From contig NW_004450662.1 of assembly GCF_000321225.1 (NCBI RefSeq), positions 1,316,915 through 1,380,914 of the forward strand: 64,000 nt of DNA, in the 5' to 3' direction. Within the stretch, counting starts at the first letter, position 1, and each line of letters opens with the position of its first letter. The notes beneath the pieces were generated by a model. It made no database searches, was not told the origin of the DNA, and saw only the letters and a list, made by a program, of their open reading frames with translations. The stretch is from Odobenus rosmarus divergens. Its lineage: Eukaryota; Chordata; Mammalia; Carnivora; Odobenidae. The translations under genes and the position numbers were made by a program. Below are positions 1 through 11,900 of this stretch, piece after piece.

Positions 1-1899
1 TGATCTGCTTTCTCTTCTCCATTCAGGCAGAAAGGAGGGGGGAGGAGGCTCCGCCAATGCAAAGTAGCCTCCACCTCGTCTTGTGGTTTGTCAGTCAGTC
101 GGCAAACATCCACCCATCCAGGGAGCCCCGCTGAGCAAAGCACCAGCCTGGCCTGGCCCCCTGTGGGGGAGGACTGTCAGATCGCATTGCCTGATGCACT
201 GAGTTCCATGGCAGCTATCAGTGGGTTAACGTGCAGAGTTTCCTGGAGAGGTGGTAGGAGAAGGCGGACTTCCCAGCTTTGGGGGCAAGGGGAGGGGGCT
301 TACAAGTCCTCTTGAGAATCTGCTGCAAGCTCTGACGGATCTGAACATCCTCCTTCCTTAGACGTTACGTGCATATTCACTCTAGTTTAGGGAACTGCAC
401 GCCACCCTACTATGCGCACACCACCCCATGAGGACACTGTTCTAGATTGTCCCGCACATGCAGGGCAGGGTGGCCCCGAGGAAACCGCCAGCAGCAGGCC
501 AGCGAGTCGGCCGATCAGTCAGCGGGGAGTGGGGCCAGGAGGGTGTTCCATCACTGACCCCGAACCCAGAGAGAATGCAGCACGCTGGCCAGTGCGGGCC
601 TGCCTGCCCCGTCCACTTAGCACGCTGCCCTGGGCCCGCAGTGAGCAGGGAGGAACGAGGCTGGGGGCTGGGGACCGGATGACAAGCCTGCTTGCCGCTG
701 TCAAGCCAGAGAGAGCTAGTGTCGTGGAAATGTGGCACCCCTGCAGCCTCCCGATAACAGTGCTAAATAAAGGTAATTTTCAAGTTCCCAGTTAACAATG
801 GCTGAGCGCGCAAGCGGTGACCGAAGAGTCAGTCAATTACTGGGCGAGCTGTCGGGGCACTGCTCTAAGAGCCACCTGGCCCGTGGTCTGCGTCCACACA
901 AGGATGGCCTGCAGAAAACAGCGTCTTGGCTCCATGGGAAACCAAAGCCACATTTGTTTCTCCAAAGCCTGGGCGTTTTTTTCTTATTAAAGAACCATTC
1001 AGATAAGCCACGTGTCTGCAGAAAGGGTACGCTCCCTGGGCTTCTGGCTGAGAAGCTTTTTGTCCAAAGGGGCCCTACCCAGTGCCTCCTCCCCTCTAGC
1101 CCCTCCCAGCCCCAACCTGCCCCAGGCCTCCCTGCCCTCAGCTTCCCTGAAACAGGCCTCTCCCCCTGAGCTGAGATTCTCTTTCTTCCTGCCCCCTTCT
1201 CTTGTGGCCTCACCCGCTCCGTACAGTAGCTTTCCCTTCCCAGAGCACACACAGCCTAACCTGGGACTGGTTCCAAACTCACTTCCTCCCCAAGGCCTCC
1301 CCAAGTGGCTCTGCTGGGCCCATTCCCCTGGCTTTCTTGGCCCTGACCCGAACAGAAGGACTATTTGCAGCCACTCACTTGTGCAGGAGGCTTATAGGAG
1401 GTACTGTGTTTTCTTTGCCATGGTCCTTTTTATCGATGTGGTCTGTCCTCCCCAGTGGACCAGACCCCTCAAGGACACTGCCTCCTCTAGACCCCTCTCT
1501 TCTGTGGGAGGCTATGTGCTGTAGGAGAAAGAGCTTGAGCTTGGGAATCAGTTGAAATTGTCAAATCTTGACTACCCCCCAACACACCTCCTAACTGTGT
1601 GACTTTGGACTTCGCTCATCCATGTAAAGGAAATGAGGTTTACAATAACCATTAGAAAAATACCTACAACAGAGCCTGAGACATCACAGGCAGCCAATAC
1701 ACTTAAGTCCCCATCCGAGGGGCCCAGCGGAAGGTTCCGGAATTTTATTTCATGGCCCACTGGGGGCTGTGAACAAGCCCTTAGCTCTATCTCAGAGACT
1801 CATCAATGAAGAATTCAATGGCAAGGAGCCCCCAGCCCAAGCACTTGCAGGCCCCCAGAATGTCAGGGCCCTGAGCAGCCCAGCAAGAGGCCTGGGGCT

Positions 1900-2035
1900 G
1901 CTTGGACTCCAGGAATGGTGAGCTGTGTGGCCTTGGGCAAGACACAAAACCTCTCTGAGCTTCCATTTCCTCATCATAAGGGAAGTCCCCACCCAGCTGG
2001 TCCACACAAGCATTACTGTGAGGAGCAGTGGGAGC
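1900..2035 (+). mobile_element. MIR fragment
   Basis: The core TGTGTGGCCTTGGGCAAGAC followed by CCTCTCTGAGCTTCCATTTC matches the central part of MIR. The 3' part fades into unique sequence. Confidence 0.75.
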
Positions 2036-3269
2036 ACCTTCATGGACGGCAGAACCACCTGGGGTTTGCGTCCCCAAACTACCTCCCTGCCAGAACATGT
2101 GAAGTTTCACCCCGGGATTTATGCCTTTAGGTTCAGGGCTTCTTTTGTTTAAGTATTTATACCCTTGGGTTATGGCTGGTTCCAAGCACCAAGCCAATTG
2201 TTCGACTTTAACACCTTAACACCACATTAGTGCATTAGATCACTTTCTAATGAGGCAGTTCTCAGGGGACTGGGGGTGAAATGAGACCCACAGGACAGAT
2301 AAATCGTGGTGTGGGAAGGAGGAAGAGAAAGTAGGAAGACCTGGGTGGGGTGCCCAGCAAGGCAGGGTCCTAGGAAGTCTGAGCTCCTGGATCCCAAGGT
2401 GGGGTGAGGGAACAAGGCAGAGACAAAGCCGGGAAAATCAGAGGGTAACACAGAGAGCTTTGCTCCCTTCCCAGCTTCCCGAGGGCTATTTCCTGCCTCA
2501 CTTCATCCCTCTTCTTATTCCCCATCCCCACTCCCACCCTCACACTGCCAGGAATGGTCTGGGACTCGTAGTTACCAGGTCAGAGCGCCTCTCCTACACT
2601 ACTCCCCCTCGTCCTGGACAGGCTGGTGCGCTCCTCCCCGCACCCAGGAGGACAGAGACTACTGTCTGTGTCCCTAGCCTCCTTGAGCCGGGGACAGCAG
2701 CCCCCACAGGCACTGCTCAGGCCCTAATTACACCCTCCATCACTTTCCCACTGAGGCTGAAATGGGGACAGATCGCTCACCAAGCAGTGGCAGTGACCTT
2801 CACAGACCGATTCACCTCCATTCAGCCCCCTCCTTGCCAGAGACCATGTTCTCTTTCATCTGGAGCCTTCACCGAATGCCACAGCAGAGCCAAGCGCAGC
2901 CATTGGAGACTCAGCCTGCGAGGCGCGGAGGGGGGCGGTGGGCTTCAGCCCGTGGCCACACAAGAGGGCGATAAAAACGGGTTTGCCCACAGTGGCTAAT
3001 TTCTGGAAGACCTGGAGCCTTAGGATTGGCTGTAAAGCCTAACAGTTGCCAACCCTGGGACTTGGGGACTCCAGAAAAAGTCAGTGCCATCTTCGACTGC
3101 ATTCTTTGCAAAACAATGTTCCAAACAGTGAGGTGACATCCCCCTGAGCTTAGCTTAGTCAGGCCACATCTGGAGTTTTGCATTCAGTTCTAGAAGTCTG
3201 TTTGGAAAGGGATATTAACAAAACCAAGAACACCACGGTGGTTTAGGAAAAGACCTGTGCCAGATGAGG

Positions 3270-3345
3270 AAGAGGTGGCACGTTACAATGCTTAAGAACA
3301 TGGGATCTCAAGAGTCCGCCTCCTGGATTCACATTTGAGACTCAG
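3270..3345 (+). mobile_element. MIR fragment (5' part)
   Basis: The stretch runs from ATGCTTAAGAACATGGGATC to CTGGATTCACATTTGAGACT, which fits the 5' end of MIR up to the start of its core. It is short and diverged. Confidence 0.6.
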
Positions 3346-4589
3346 CTAAGCTGGTATTTGTATTCGTATTCATCTTCGTGTTAATCTGGGTACCCGGAGG
3401 ATATGCTCTGCTGCAGTTGGGCCCTGGTTGGTATTCAGAGGGTGAGCTCCCATTCCTCAGGATGAGACACAGTAGACAGTGGGGATCTCGGGTGGTAAGT
3501 GAAACAGGCCCTCAGCCTGCAGCGCGGGCACCAGGACGGGCCCGGCCCAGACCTGGCAGGGGCAAGGATGCTAGCAGGTGAGGCCAGGATGAAGGCAATT
3601 CCCGCGAGCATCAGTAACTGGCGTACTAGCAGAAACTGAGGCTGGGAGGGAAGGAGCCGCACTCACCCCCGATAGAGAGTGTCAGCACCGCACAGGCCCC
3701 AGGGTGCCTGAGACATGCTTTGGGTTCAGAAACACAGGCGTTCTTACCCCCGCACAGCCACCAAGGGAGCCGTGTGCCCAAGCACACATGACTGCACTTC
3801 CCTGAGTTTGTTTCATTCGCAAACAGCAGTGGCTACTTCCCAGGGCGGGAAGCAGGGGAAAGCACTGAGCAAGGCCAGCCCCCCAGACCCTGAACGAATG
3901 TCAGCTGCCTCTCCATGCTGCTTATCAGTTTCCCAGGGATCATGAGCCACCAGCAATAGAACCAGTGCCAGCCCTGCCCGCAGGTGGGGCGGCGGATGGC
4001 TGGCCACCATGGCCCTGCTTCCTTGGCCCGGAGTGACGATCGTCATGGATGAAGCAGCCGCAGCCCAAGTTCTAGAAGATTCAGAGGGTGGCTGTGCCCC
4101 CATTTCAGGGACTCGCTTTTCCTCCCCTCCCTGCAGACGCGGAGATAGCCCAGAATCCTCCAGCTGTGGAGGGTTTGGAGGGCCCTTCATCTGCCATCCC
4201 GATATTTGTTGTCCCTGTTGTCATGAGGAACAGAAGAGAAACAGCGTCTCCGGCCCAGAGCCGCAGGAGGCAGACCCTGGAGAGAGGCAGCAGCTCGGGG
4301 GCTGCAATAATTGCTCTGATTGGAAGGCATTTTGTCAGGTTGCTGGGAGGGACCTGGGCTGTGCAGCAAGTTGCCGGTGCCCCGGGGGTTCCAGGAGGAT
4401 CCTGGGGGCTTGTGGCTCCCTTGAAGAATGGGTGCTGGGTTCCACGCACCGAATTGCTGTTATTTCTTTCTCCCTGCAGTGAGCTCCCTGTTGGGGTGAC
4501 GGATGCCCTTGGTTTTCCCCGGTTCTCCCACCGTCTCCCCGACCTCACCTCAGCTGTTCTCACGAGACAGAACTCTAGCCTCGCTCATA

Positions 4590-4725
4590 AATCCATTCAT
4601 TGGACATGTATTTCCGGAGTGCCTACTAACTGCCAGGCTGTGTTCTAGGTGCTTGAGGTGTATCGGGGGGGGGGGGGGAAAGGCCCCTGCACTAGGGGGA
4701 GAAAGACCCTAAACAAAAACATAAT
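4590..4725 (+). repeat. Old 'cattcattggacat..gtgccaggctgtgttctagg' type repeat with a 14-G run
   Basis: ATCCATTCATTGGACATGTA, then TGCCTACTAACTGCCAGGCT and GTTCTAGGTGCTTGAGG, is a common ancient mammalian repeat pattern (MIR or L2 related). It carries a run of 14 G at 4665-4678 and is followed directly by a CAN-SINE. Confidence 0.5.
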
Positions 4726-4739
4726 ACAGAAGCTAGTTA

Positions 4740-4971
4740 GGGGCGCCTGGGTGGCTCAGTCCATTTTTGGAGGGTTTCGAGGGCTCAGTCGGTTGGGCGT
4801 CTGCTCAGGTCATGATCTCAAGGTCCTGGGATTGATTCCTGCACCGGGTTCCCTGCTCAGCAGGGAGTCTGCTTCTCCCTCTCCCTCTGCCTGCCGCTCC
4901 CCCTGCTTGTGTGCGCTCTCTCTCTCTCCCTGCCAAATAAATAAATTTTTAAAAAATCTTAAAAAAAAAAA
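4740..4971 (+). mobile_element. CAN-SINE (tRNA-Lys head), with internal A-box duplication
   Basis: The head reads GGGCGCCTGGGTGGCTCAGT, the body includes CTGCTCAGCAGGGAGTCTGC, and it ends with a CT-rich stretch, AAATAAATAAATTTTT and an A run. Target-site duplications are AGAAGCTAGTTA at 4728-4739 and AGAAGTTAGTTA at 4972-4983, with one mismatch. Unlike the usual copy, about 29 bases are inserted in the head so that GGCTCAGTC occurs twice, at 4753-4761 and 4782-4790. The family is Pol III transcribed and moved by L1 enzymes. Confidence 0.95.
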
Positions 4972-5263
4972 AGAAGTTAGTTATACAGAATGCTACAGTG
5001 TGCCTCTTAGGGGAGGAGAGTGGGTGGAGCCGGGTAAGCCAACCTGGGAGTGCCCAGGGCCAAGGCAGGGCTTTGGACTCCAAGGGAAACCTTCCCTGAA
5101 GGCGTCTCTCGTGCCGTCCCTGCCAAGGGCCCCCTAGCAAGGTTCCACCAAACCACTCCAGGTTGTTATTTCAGCAAAGGAGACCCCAGCCTTCCCCGGG
5201 CTCCTGTTCCCACCCTTCCCAGCCAGTGCAGCCCTTGCAGGTGCCCAACAATGTGCAAGTCAC

Positions 5264-5440
5264 TTTTTTTTTTTTCTTTTCCTTTCAAAGATCCATCTAC
5301 TTATTTCAGAGAGAGAGTGCACGCCTGAGCAGAGGGAGCCGAGGGAGAGGGAGACAAGCAGACTCCCCAATGAGCGGGAGCCCAATGAAGGGCTCTGTCC
5401 CAGGACCCTGGGATCATAACCTAAGCCAAAACCTAAGCCC
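5264..5440 (-). mobile_element. CAN-SINE, truncated at the tRNA head
   Basis: It reads on + as a T run, then AAGATCCATCTACTTATTTC, GAGAGAGAGTGCACGCCTGA, a GAGGGAGA-rich tract, GCAGACTCCCCAATGAGCGG and GGGATCATAACCTAAGCC. That is the reverse complement of a CAN-SINE from tail to mid head. The last part of the tRNA head is missing, so the copy is either truncated or degraded. No clear duplication was found. Confidence 0.88.
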
Positions 5441-5454
5441 CAAGATTGGGGCTC

Positions 5455-5780
5455 TGGGAGGGTGAGTAATGAAGGCCAAGGTCACACAGTTCTAGTAAGT
5501 GTGTTAAGAGTCTAGTAAGTGGTAGAGCCGGAACCTGGCCAGGACTTTGGCTCCCCATCTGCACTCTGGGCCATGACGCAGTGTTGCTCTCACATCCCTG
5601 ATCACATTCCACCCAAACCCATCCCATGAGCCAGGAATGATAAAGACCATTTTGCTCGTGGAAAAACTAAGATGCAGAGAGTATAAGTAACTTGCCTCAA
5701 GTCATACGGCTAGCAAATGGCAGAGCCTGGACTTGTCCCAGATGTGCCTCCTGGGCCAGTGTTCTTTCCCTGTGTCCCAG
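5455..5780 (-). mobile_element. Two MIR fragments in reverse orientation
   Basis: The first (about 5460-5570) has AAGGTCACACAGTTCTAGTA and AGTAAGTGGTAGAGCCGGAA. The second (about 5625-5780) has AGTATAAGTAACTTGCCTCA and ACGGCTAGCAAATGGCAGAG. Both are the reverse complement of the MIR core. Either two insertions sit side by side or the sequence duplicated locally. Confidence 0.75.
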
Positions 5781-5944
5781 ATTGCACATATTCTCAGGTC
5801 AGCTTCTCCCTCCTTCTCGAAACCCTCCAAAAATGGACCTCAGCCCCCTCTCCACACCCAGACCCTGGCTCTCCTTCATTCATTCATCCCTTGCATTCAG
5901 TCACCCCATGAACATGAGCAAGAAGAGAAAAGATAGACGGCGAT

Positions 5945-6130
5945 GAGGATTGTGTTCAACTCTTTTACTTAAGTCATAATCATGCCTAATCTAAATTTGC
6001 AGGAATGTATTACACGGGCTAATCATTCACATATATTGTACTGCAGTTTCAATTTAGGGGAAAGTAAAAGCCATTCAGAAGGCAGAAGTATGTTAAATGA
6101 ACAACTCCCAGATTACTGTCCTTCAGTTAG
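5945..6130. other. AT-rich non-repetitive block (candidate conserved noncoding DNA)
   Basis: This stretch resembles no repeat known to me and contrasts with its GC-rich surroundings. It holds several AT-rich core motifs, for example GTCATAATCATGCCTAATC and GGGCTAATCATTCACATAT. Function is inference only. Confidence 0.3.
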
Positions 6131-6188
6131 ATAAAGCACAGCAGGGAGGGGTTGGGGTTTGGGGTTGGCTTTTTTTTGCCCCCTGGGC

Positions 6189-6213
6189 TTTTTTTTTTTT
6201 TTTTTTTTTTTTT
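6189..6213. repeat. Poly-T run (25 T)
   Basis: An uninterrupted T run is followed by GGTTTTGGTTTTTG. It has no attached SINE body, so it is either a lone homopolymer or the tail remnant of a minus-strand retrocopy. Confidence 0.9.
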
Positions 6214-6459
6214 GGTTTTGGTTTTTGATTCAGGGATTGGTGCTGTCTACTCTGGTTTGGGTGCATTTCTGGCTCCTCCTTCACGTACAATTAAAGGCTG
6301 AGGAGTCCAAGGCAAAATGAAGACCCTCCAGGGTACAGGTTGGCGTGAGGGAGTGGCGGTGGTTTGGGAGACATGGTGGCTCCATGGACTCATGCCTGAT
6401 GGAGAAGACACATACTTGGGGTCTGCAACCTGCTCCCAGCTGACCTCTTGGCCTGCTGC

Positions 6460-6870
6460 CCACCACTCCCTCTCCAACTCCACTCCAACCCAGACTGAGC
6501 ACACCATCACTCGAGCATAACATGCTCTTTCTGACCTCTGCATTTGCACGTGCTGTCTCCTCAGCCTGGAATCCTCTGCAGCCCCATCTTCATCAGCCGG
6601 CTCCCTATTTGTCCCTCAGGTTTCAGCTTCGAAGTCATGTCCCTTGTGAACGTTCCCTGAGAAGTGCCATGTGTGGTTAGCAACTCACCTTGCACGTCAT
6701 CAAGACACCCTAGACTCATTAGGGCATTCATCATACTGTATTATAATTGTCTGCTGACGTGTCTCTCACTAAACTCCCTGCTTCTTGAAGGCACAGACTC
6801 TGTCTTGTTTACAGGTGTGTCCCTCAACCTAGCCATAGCAGGTGCTCAATAAATGTTCATTGGATGAATC
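6460..6870 (+). mobile_element. LINE L2 3' end
   Basis: TTTGCACGTGCTGTCTCCTC, CAGCCTGGAATCCTCTGCAG and the terminal GCAGGTGCTCAATAAATGTT match the 3' end of L2. The short open frames here are degraded L2 sequence. Confidence 0.8.
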
Positions 6871-7149
6871 AAAAACCCTGAGCATTCGCCCACTGATTTG
6901 TGCTTCTCCCAACACTTTCAGAGCCTTTGCCACATACCTGCTTCCAGACCACACCGTGAGCTAGCCAGGTGTTTTCCTGGTCTAACCAAGTAGCCCCAGT
7001 GAGCTCCAGCAGATCAGTGGCCCAGTGATGGGAAACCAGGGCCTAGGTTCCACATCACTTCTAATGGGATACACCACCTTGTAATAGCTATTTCAGTATG
7101 GGCAAGTGATAGCACCGAAATCTTCACGGCCCAGAAGAGGTGAGGAGGC

Positions 7150-7330
7150 TTGATGGGCCATCCTAAAAACTGGATCTGAAGCCAAAGACCCGAGTTCAGT
7201 CTCAGGTCCACTGCATAGATGGTGTGACTCTGAACAGGTTGTCTAATCAATCCCTCTGAGCCTTAGTTTCAGGTTTATAAAATGAAGCCTACCTGTCTCA
7301 GAGTGTTGTTACAAAGACTGAATGAGAAGC
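7150..7330 (+). mobile_element. MIR
   Basis: GATGGTGTGACTCTGAACAG, CTGAGCCTTAGTTTCAGGTT and GAGTGTTGTTACAAAGACTG follow the MIR core and 3' part in order. Confidence 0.8.
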
Positions 7331-9394
7331 AAAGCATGAGGGGAGTTATACACTTTGAGGTGGCCCCCCACCCCCCACACCTCTCCTCATGCTCAACCGA
7401 GGGGGTGCTCAGCAAGACAACTTTGTACTTGACTGTGATCATCCAGCCCCACTTGGGTTACCTAGTTACCTAGTTACTCCATAATGATTTAGACCTGGAA
7501 CATGGTGGCACTAGGCAATGTGATTCTTATTGATTTTGGCTCCGTGTCCCTCATGAACAAGGACACGCGAAGAGTGGCCTCTATAATTTAAGATCCTCAG
7601 GTGCCTTTTAGGGGCCAAACGTCTTGCTGTGTTTTCCCAAAAGTGTACTCTAATCTGAGCTCATCCTTCACATCCCGTCTTGGAAATGCAGCCACGTCAG
7701 GGGAGGGATTCTGCGGCTGAGTAATGTTCTCCAATAGAGAGTTTGTTTTTTAAAGAGAGGAAGTAAAGAATAATGTTCCTGTTCTAAGCTGCTGAGGGAA
7801 TTAGGAAGGCAGACGGCCATTACTCAGGTTGGAATCCTGCCAGGGCTTATGATATCATATTTATTTGCCAAGAAAAACACCTCCTTCATATCTCTCAGGC
7901 AGTGAAGGGAAGCCAAATCCCAACCCCAAACACGTTTTGTGCGGAAGGTTTAAGACACACAGACGGGGCTTAATGATAACGGCGGCCATTTACATTTATG
8001 GAGTACCTTTTAGCTAGATGGACCCCCAGGGTTTGACGGGCAACATGGACAGCTGAACAGACAGGCATGAAGTGCTGCACAGATCCCTTTGTTCCCACAT
8101 TTCTTGCAGGCTGCCTCCCTGGAGTCTTCGCTGCCATTTGGCATATGAAGGTGGAAAATCCAGCACTTTCCTATCCAGGTCTCTGCTTCCAAACACTATT
8201 AAGAAAACGGGATAAAAGTACCTCCTGTTGATAACATTCCACAAACTGTCTTGGTAAAGGTTAATTCCTTTACAGCGCATTCCAGAGAGCTACACAAATG
8301 AATCCAGAGTTGTCTGATAGCTGATGTTGTTGAGTTAAAGGGCCATTATTGGGGTTCTGGCCTGTTGCTTGTGAGGCATGCATGGTGGTGGCATCCGACC
8401 TGCCACTTTAATGATGTCAGTGTGGGGAAGCTCTTCCCAGGTCTTCATGAACCTGCCTGCGCCACCCCCATCCAGGTTCAGCCCAGTGAGACAGAAGGAG
8501 AGGAGCTGGTAGGGCTGACAGCCATTATTCTGGGCACCCTGGCACTAGGGGACAGGTGAGCCCACCTGGAAAACTTGGAAAAGCGACCTTTGCCCTACTC
8601 AGCTTGCCTGGACAGCAAGGCTGGGCCAAGCTTACGGGACTGGCACTGAGCCACAGAAATGTGTGTAAAATGGATTTTCATGAGGGCCATGGAATGGGAA
8701 GGAAGAAGGGATCATCTAAGAATCCAGGTGCATGAGGAACAGCTATCAGAGAGGGTGAGCCTTCACAAGTGCCGGGGACGGGCAGTGATGGAGAACATAA
8801 ATAGGGGTAGGCCAGACCATGTAGGGCTATTATACAGAATCTACATCTAGACAGCAAAGAGATGGGAACCCCAATACCCTGCTTCTGGACCACCAGCTGG
8901 GACCACCCTCTCTCCAGGAGCTGGACCGCGTTCCCAGGGCCCGTGGGGGTTATTTATTTCCCTCACTTGAGCACCCAGCCCATGCCCGCAGTCACGCACC
9001 GGGTACCCTGATCGCCACTGACTGGTATTTCTCAAATTTCGCTCGTGAGGACGGCTTTGTGGCGGATACATCATCTCAATTTCCTGGAGGTCCTGAGGGG
9101 CAACCACCAGACTGCGCAAGCTGAATGTCGGCTACATTAAGCTAACACATTCGCATCATTGAAAAAGCCTATTTATACAAAATAAACATGGGGTTAGACA
9201 CCACGGAGGAAATAATGCGGTATTGATTAAAACAATGGCCTGTAATGCCTTCTCAGAAGCTTCAGTCACCAGTGGCCTCCTCAGAGGCCCCGCTCACTGG
9301 CTGAGCGTCCCTACCTGGCAGCCGTGGGCTGTCGTTCTCCAAGCTGAGAAGACAGGGTTCTCCAGGGGCCACGGAGAGATAAGCAGGGGTCTCC

Positions 9395-9635
9395 TTTTAT
9401 GGAGCCCTCGAGGTGTGCCAGGCCCTGTGCTAAGTGCTTGATCTCGTTTTACCCCCCAGAGCAGCCCTCTGAGGTGGGTGGTGTCACTATTTCCATTTTA
9501 CAAAGGAGGGAGCAGAACAGAGAGGAGTTCAGTGTCTTGCCTAGGGTTGTACAACAGATGAGGGGTGGAGCTGGGATTTGAAGCTAAGTCAGTTGAACTC
9601 CACAGCACGTGCTATATTCACTACGCTGGACTCCT
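9395..9635 (-). mobile_element. MIR, near full length
   Basis: GTGCCAGGCCCTGTGCTAAG, CCATTTTACAAAGGAGGGAG, GGTTGTACAACAGATGAGGG and ACTCCACAGCACGTGCTATA are in the order of a reverse-complement MIR from 3' end to 5' end. Confidence 0.88.
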
Positions 9636-10194
9636 TTGTGCATTCGTTCCGCAGTTATATATGTAAATATACAGACGGAGAGTGAGAGGGCCACTCCCAG
9701 TAGGCGGGGCATTAGGGGCTGGGGCTCCGGACAAGACTGTTACCCCTGATTGGTGGAGGGGTGGCCAGTAAGCAGCTCAGCGTTGGCCATGATCCCAGCC
9801 ACCCTGTGCTAAGAAGAAGGCCTGCAATGTAGCAACTCTGGAGGTCTCAGTGTCTCAGAAATGAAAAACCTCATTTTGGAAAGATAACATATTGCCCTAG
9901 AGCTGCTGGTTAGCCTAGGGCAGGAACTTATTTTCCCTAGGAGGCACGCAACCCCCTCAGTTCTGAAGGAGTCCACCCCAGCTGAGGACAGCAGTGGGGT
10001 CTGTGACCACAGATCGGTGTGTCCGACGGAGGAGGCACACGGGAGGGGGTAGGGCCAGGGAAGCAGGCTAGATGGGTCAGGGTAATTCTCCATGATGACG
10101 AGGAGCTGGTGTCAGACAGGGGAGAGAGATGGAAGAGGCCAACTCCCAAGACCAGATAGCAGTATCCCGGTCGGTAAGGAGCCGCCTTTCTCTG

Positions 10195-10375
10195 CTCTCT
10201 CATTTACTGGTTGTGTGACTTTGGGCAAGCCCCCTAAGCCATCTGAGTCTCATACCAAAACTAAAGATAATCCTACTTCTGTGTCAATGTTGTGAGGACT
10301 CAATAAGAAAATGAGTGACTGCGGGGGGCACTGGCCCGTTGTGCGGCCAGCACTCGGTAGAATCTCCATGTGAGT
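10195..10375 (+). mobile_element. MIR
   Basis: TACTGGTTGTGTGACTTTGG, AATGTTGTGAGGACTCAATA and CCAGCACTCGGTAGAATCTC give the core and 3' end of MIR. Confidence 0.85.
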
Positions 10376-10969
10376 GCGGAAGGGGACTACTTGGTGACCC
10401 GCATTTTCTGTTCTCGCGGGACCGTAGGAACGGAGGCCTCTGCATTCAGCTCTCACCCTTTGGGGAGACCTGGAGCGGAGGGGGCCCTCCACTTCTCAGC
10501 CATCCCCGCTGAGCCTAGAATGGGAAGGTAAATGGGCAGATTTTGCATCTGCTGAAATCCTTGCTTTGCTGGTTTGCTTTCTTCTGCTGTAGTGGAGGAT
10601 TTCTGCTAAAGCCTCCAACCGTGTCTGGATTATTGTTTCCAGCAACATCAGGGGAGTGCGTTCTGATACCAACTCTCACAAAACACTAATGCAGAAGCAC
10701 AAACCGGGGCTTAGCAAGGCTGGGAAAAGTGGTCACAGGTGCTGCTGGAGAAACCCAGGCTGCGTAGCAAACAACCCACTCTCGGAGGGGACAGTCATGA
10801 GGGAGAGAGCCCCGGGTCTAATCTGAGCAGGGAGGCCAACTGAGAGTTCACCCCCTCGTTGGAGACACGAGACCCTTGAAGGCCAGAGAGGGTCAATGAT
10901 TTGCTAGAGGTCATCCAGTAAGGCCAGAGGAACCACACAGGCAGACCAGGGCCAAATAAAGGGGGAGGA

Positions 10970-11160
10970 GCCTGGCTCTGGAATCAGGCAGATGTGGACT
11001 CCAAGCCCTCTGCAACTTAGCTGTATGGCTTTGGGGTGGGTGCTTGACTCCCAAGGCTCTCTGTTTCCCCATCTGTGCAATGAGACTGAATACCTACCCC
11101 ATATAACCAAGGAGCCATAAGGCCAGGTCCGGTCTGTTACAGGGACTCAGTAAGAGTCCC
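10970..11160 (+). mobile_element. MIR
   Basis: GGCTCTGGAATCAGGCAGAT, CAACTTAGCTGTATGGCTTT and TTTCCCCATCTGTGCAATGA are in MIR order. A reverse MIR scrap (GAGGGTCAATGATTTGCTAG) sits just before it at about 10880-10930. Confidence 0.82.
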
Positions 11161-11559
11161 CTTTCCAGCACCATCCCCCTTCTCCCTCGGGGTGAATCTT
11201 CCCCTTCCTTATCAGAACACCAGAGGCTGTCCATGTGCAAGTGTCGTCTTCCTCTGGTTCTGAGACCTAATCCAGGCTCAAGTGAAGACTCCTGGATCAG
11301 GCCATAGCCAGGGTGGACAGAGGGTCCCTCAAACCTGAAGAGTCCGGGGCGGGTTCTTCCTTGCTGGACTCAAGAGAGGAAGAGAGAGCAGAGCAGTCCC
11401 AGGCCACACATGGCCCTGCTTGGCCAGGGTGCACAGACACCATGCCAACAGCCTTGCCCACAGGAGACTCACCAGGAGGCCAGTGCATGAATGCCTGGAA
11501 CCACATGGAACTTGATCTGGGCAAGAGGAAAGGAAATTCTGGCTCCACCCTCCACATTC

Positions 11560-11900
11560 ACAGCCCTCCACAGTATGCCTCAACTTCCCTTTCTAGATTT
11601 CCCTGCACAGACCCTGCCTAATTGCCCCAATCCGTGCTCCCCCTTGCCCATTCCCACCCTGAACCTTCAACCCTCCTCAAACTCCTCCCCGCTCTCCTGA
11701 CCGTTCCCCAGCATCCTATGCAGCCCAGTTCTAGTCTCACCTCCTCCATGAAGCCCTCCCTGGCCAGACCAGCACAGTGAATATTGACTGCCCTTTGGGT
11801 GTGCATCCTGTGTCCCAGCTGTGGGGGCCCCTGGAGAGCTGAAATGAGCCCCATACATCTGTATACTTTATACTTTCAGCTTTCATCTGATGTTCGGCCC
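11560..11900 (+). mobile_element. L2 fragment
   Basis: TCACCTCCTCCATGAAGCCC followed by TCCCTGGCCAGACCAGCACA, and later CATCTGTATACTTTATACTT, resemble the L2 3' region. It is diverged and the borders are uncertain. Confidence 0.55.

Larger units (their letters stand above)
1..4660 (+). other. Intron 1, 5' segment of the window
   Basis: No exon is supported. The first 26 bases are a pyrimidine run ending in CAG and look like a splice acceptor, but no partner donor was recognised. The segment is GC-rich, with a C/T-rich tract at about 1070-1210 and old MIR pieces at about 1900-2035 and 3270-3345. Bases 400-1500 and 2200-4600 are otherwise unique sequence with short chance open frames on both strands. 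Confidence 0.6.
5640..9390 (+). other. Intron 1 segment with L2, MIR and unique DNA
   Basis: Beyond the listed repeats, 7480-8370 and 8560-9390 look unique. The part at 7690-8010 is AT-richer (ATGATATCATATTTATTTGC) and could be conserved. No splice-site pair framing a credible exon was noticed. Confidence 0.5.

Noticed and set aside
4088..4648. 186-codon + strand open frame with overlapping frames on both strands
   Set aside because: No family resemblance; three frames are open at once, which is typical of GC-rich noncoding DNA.
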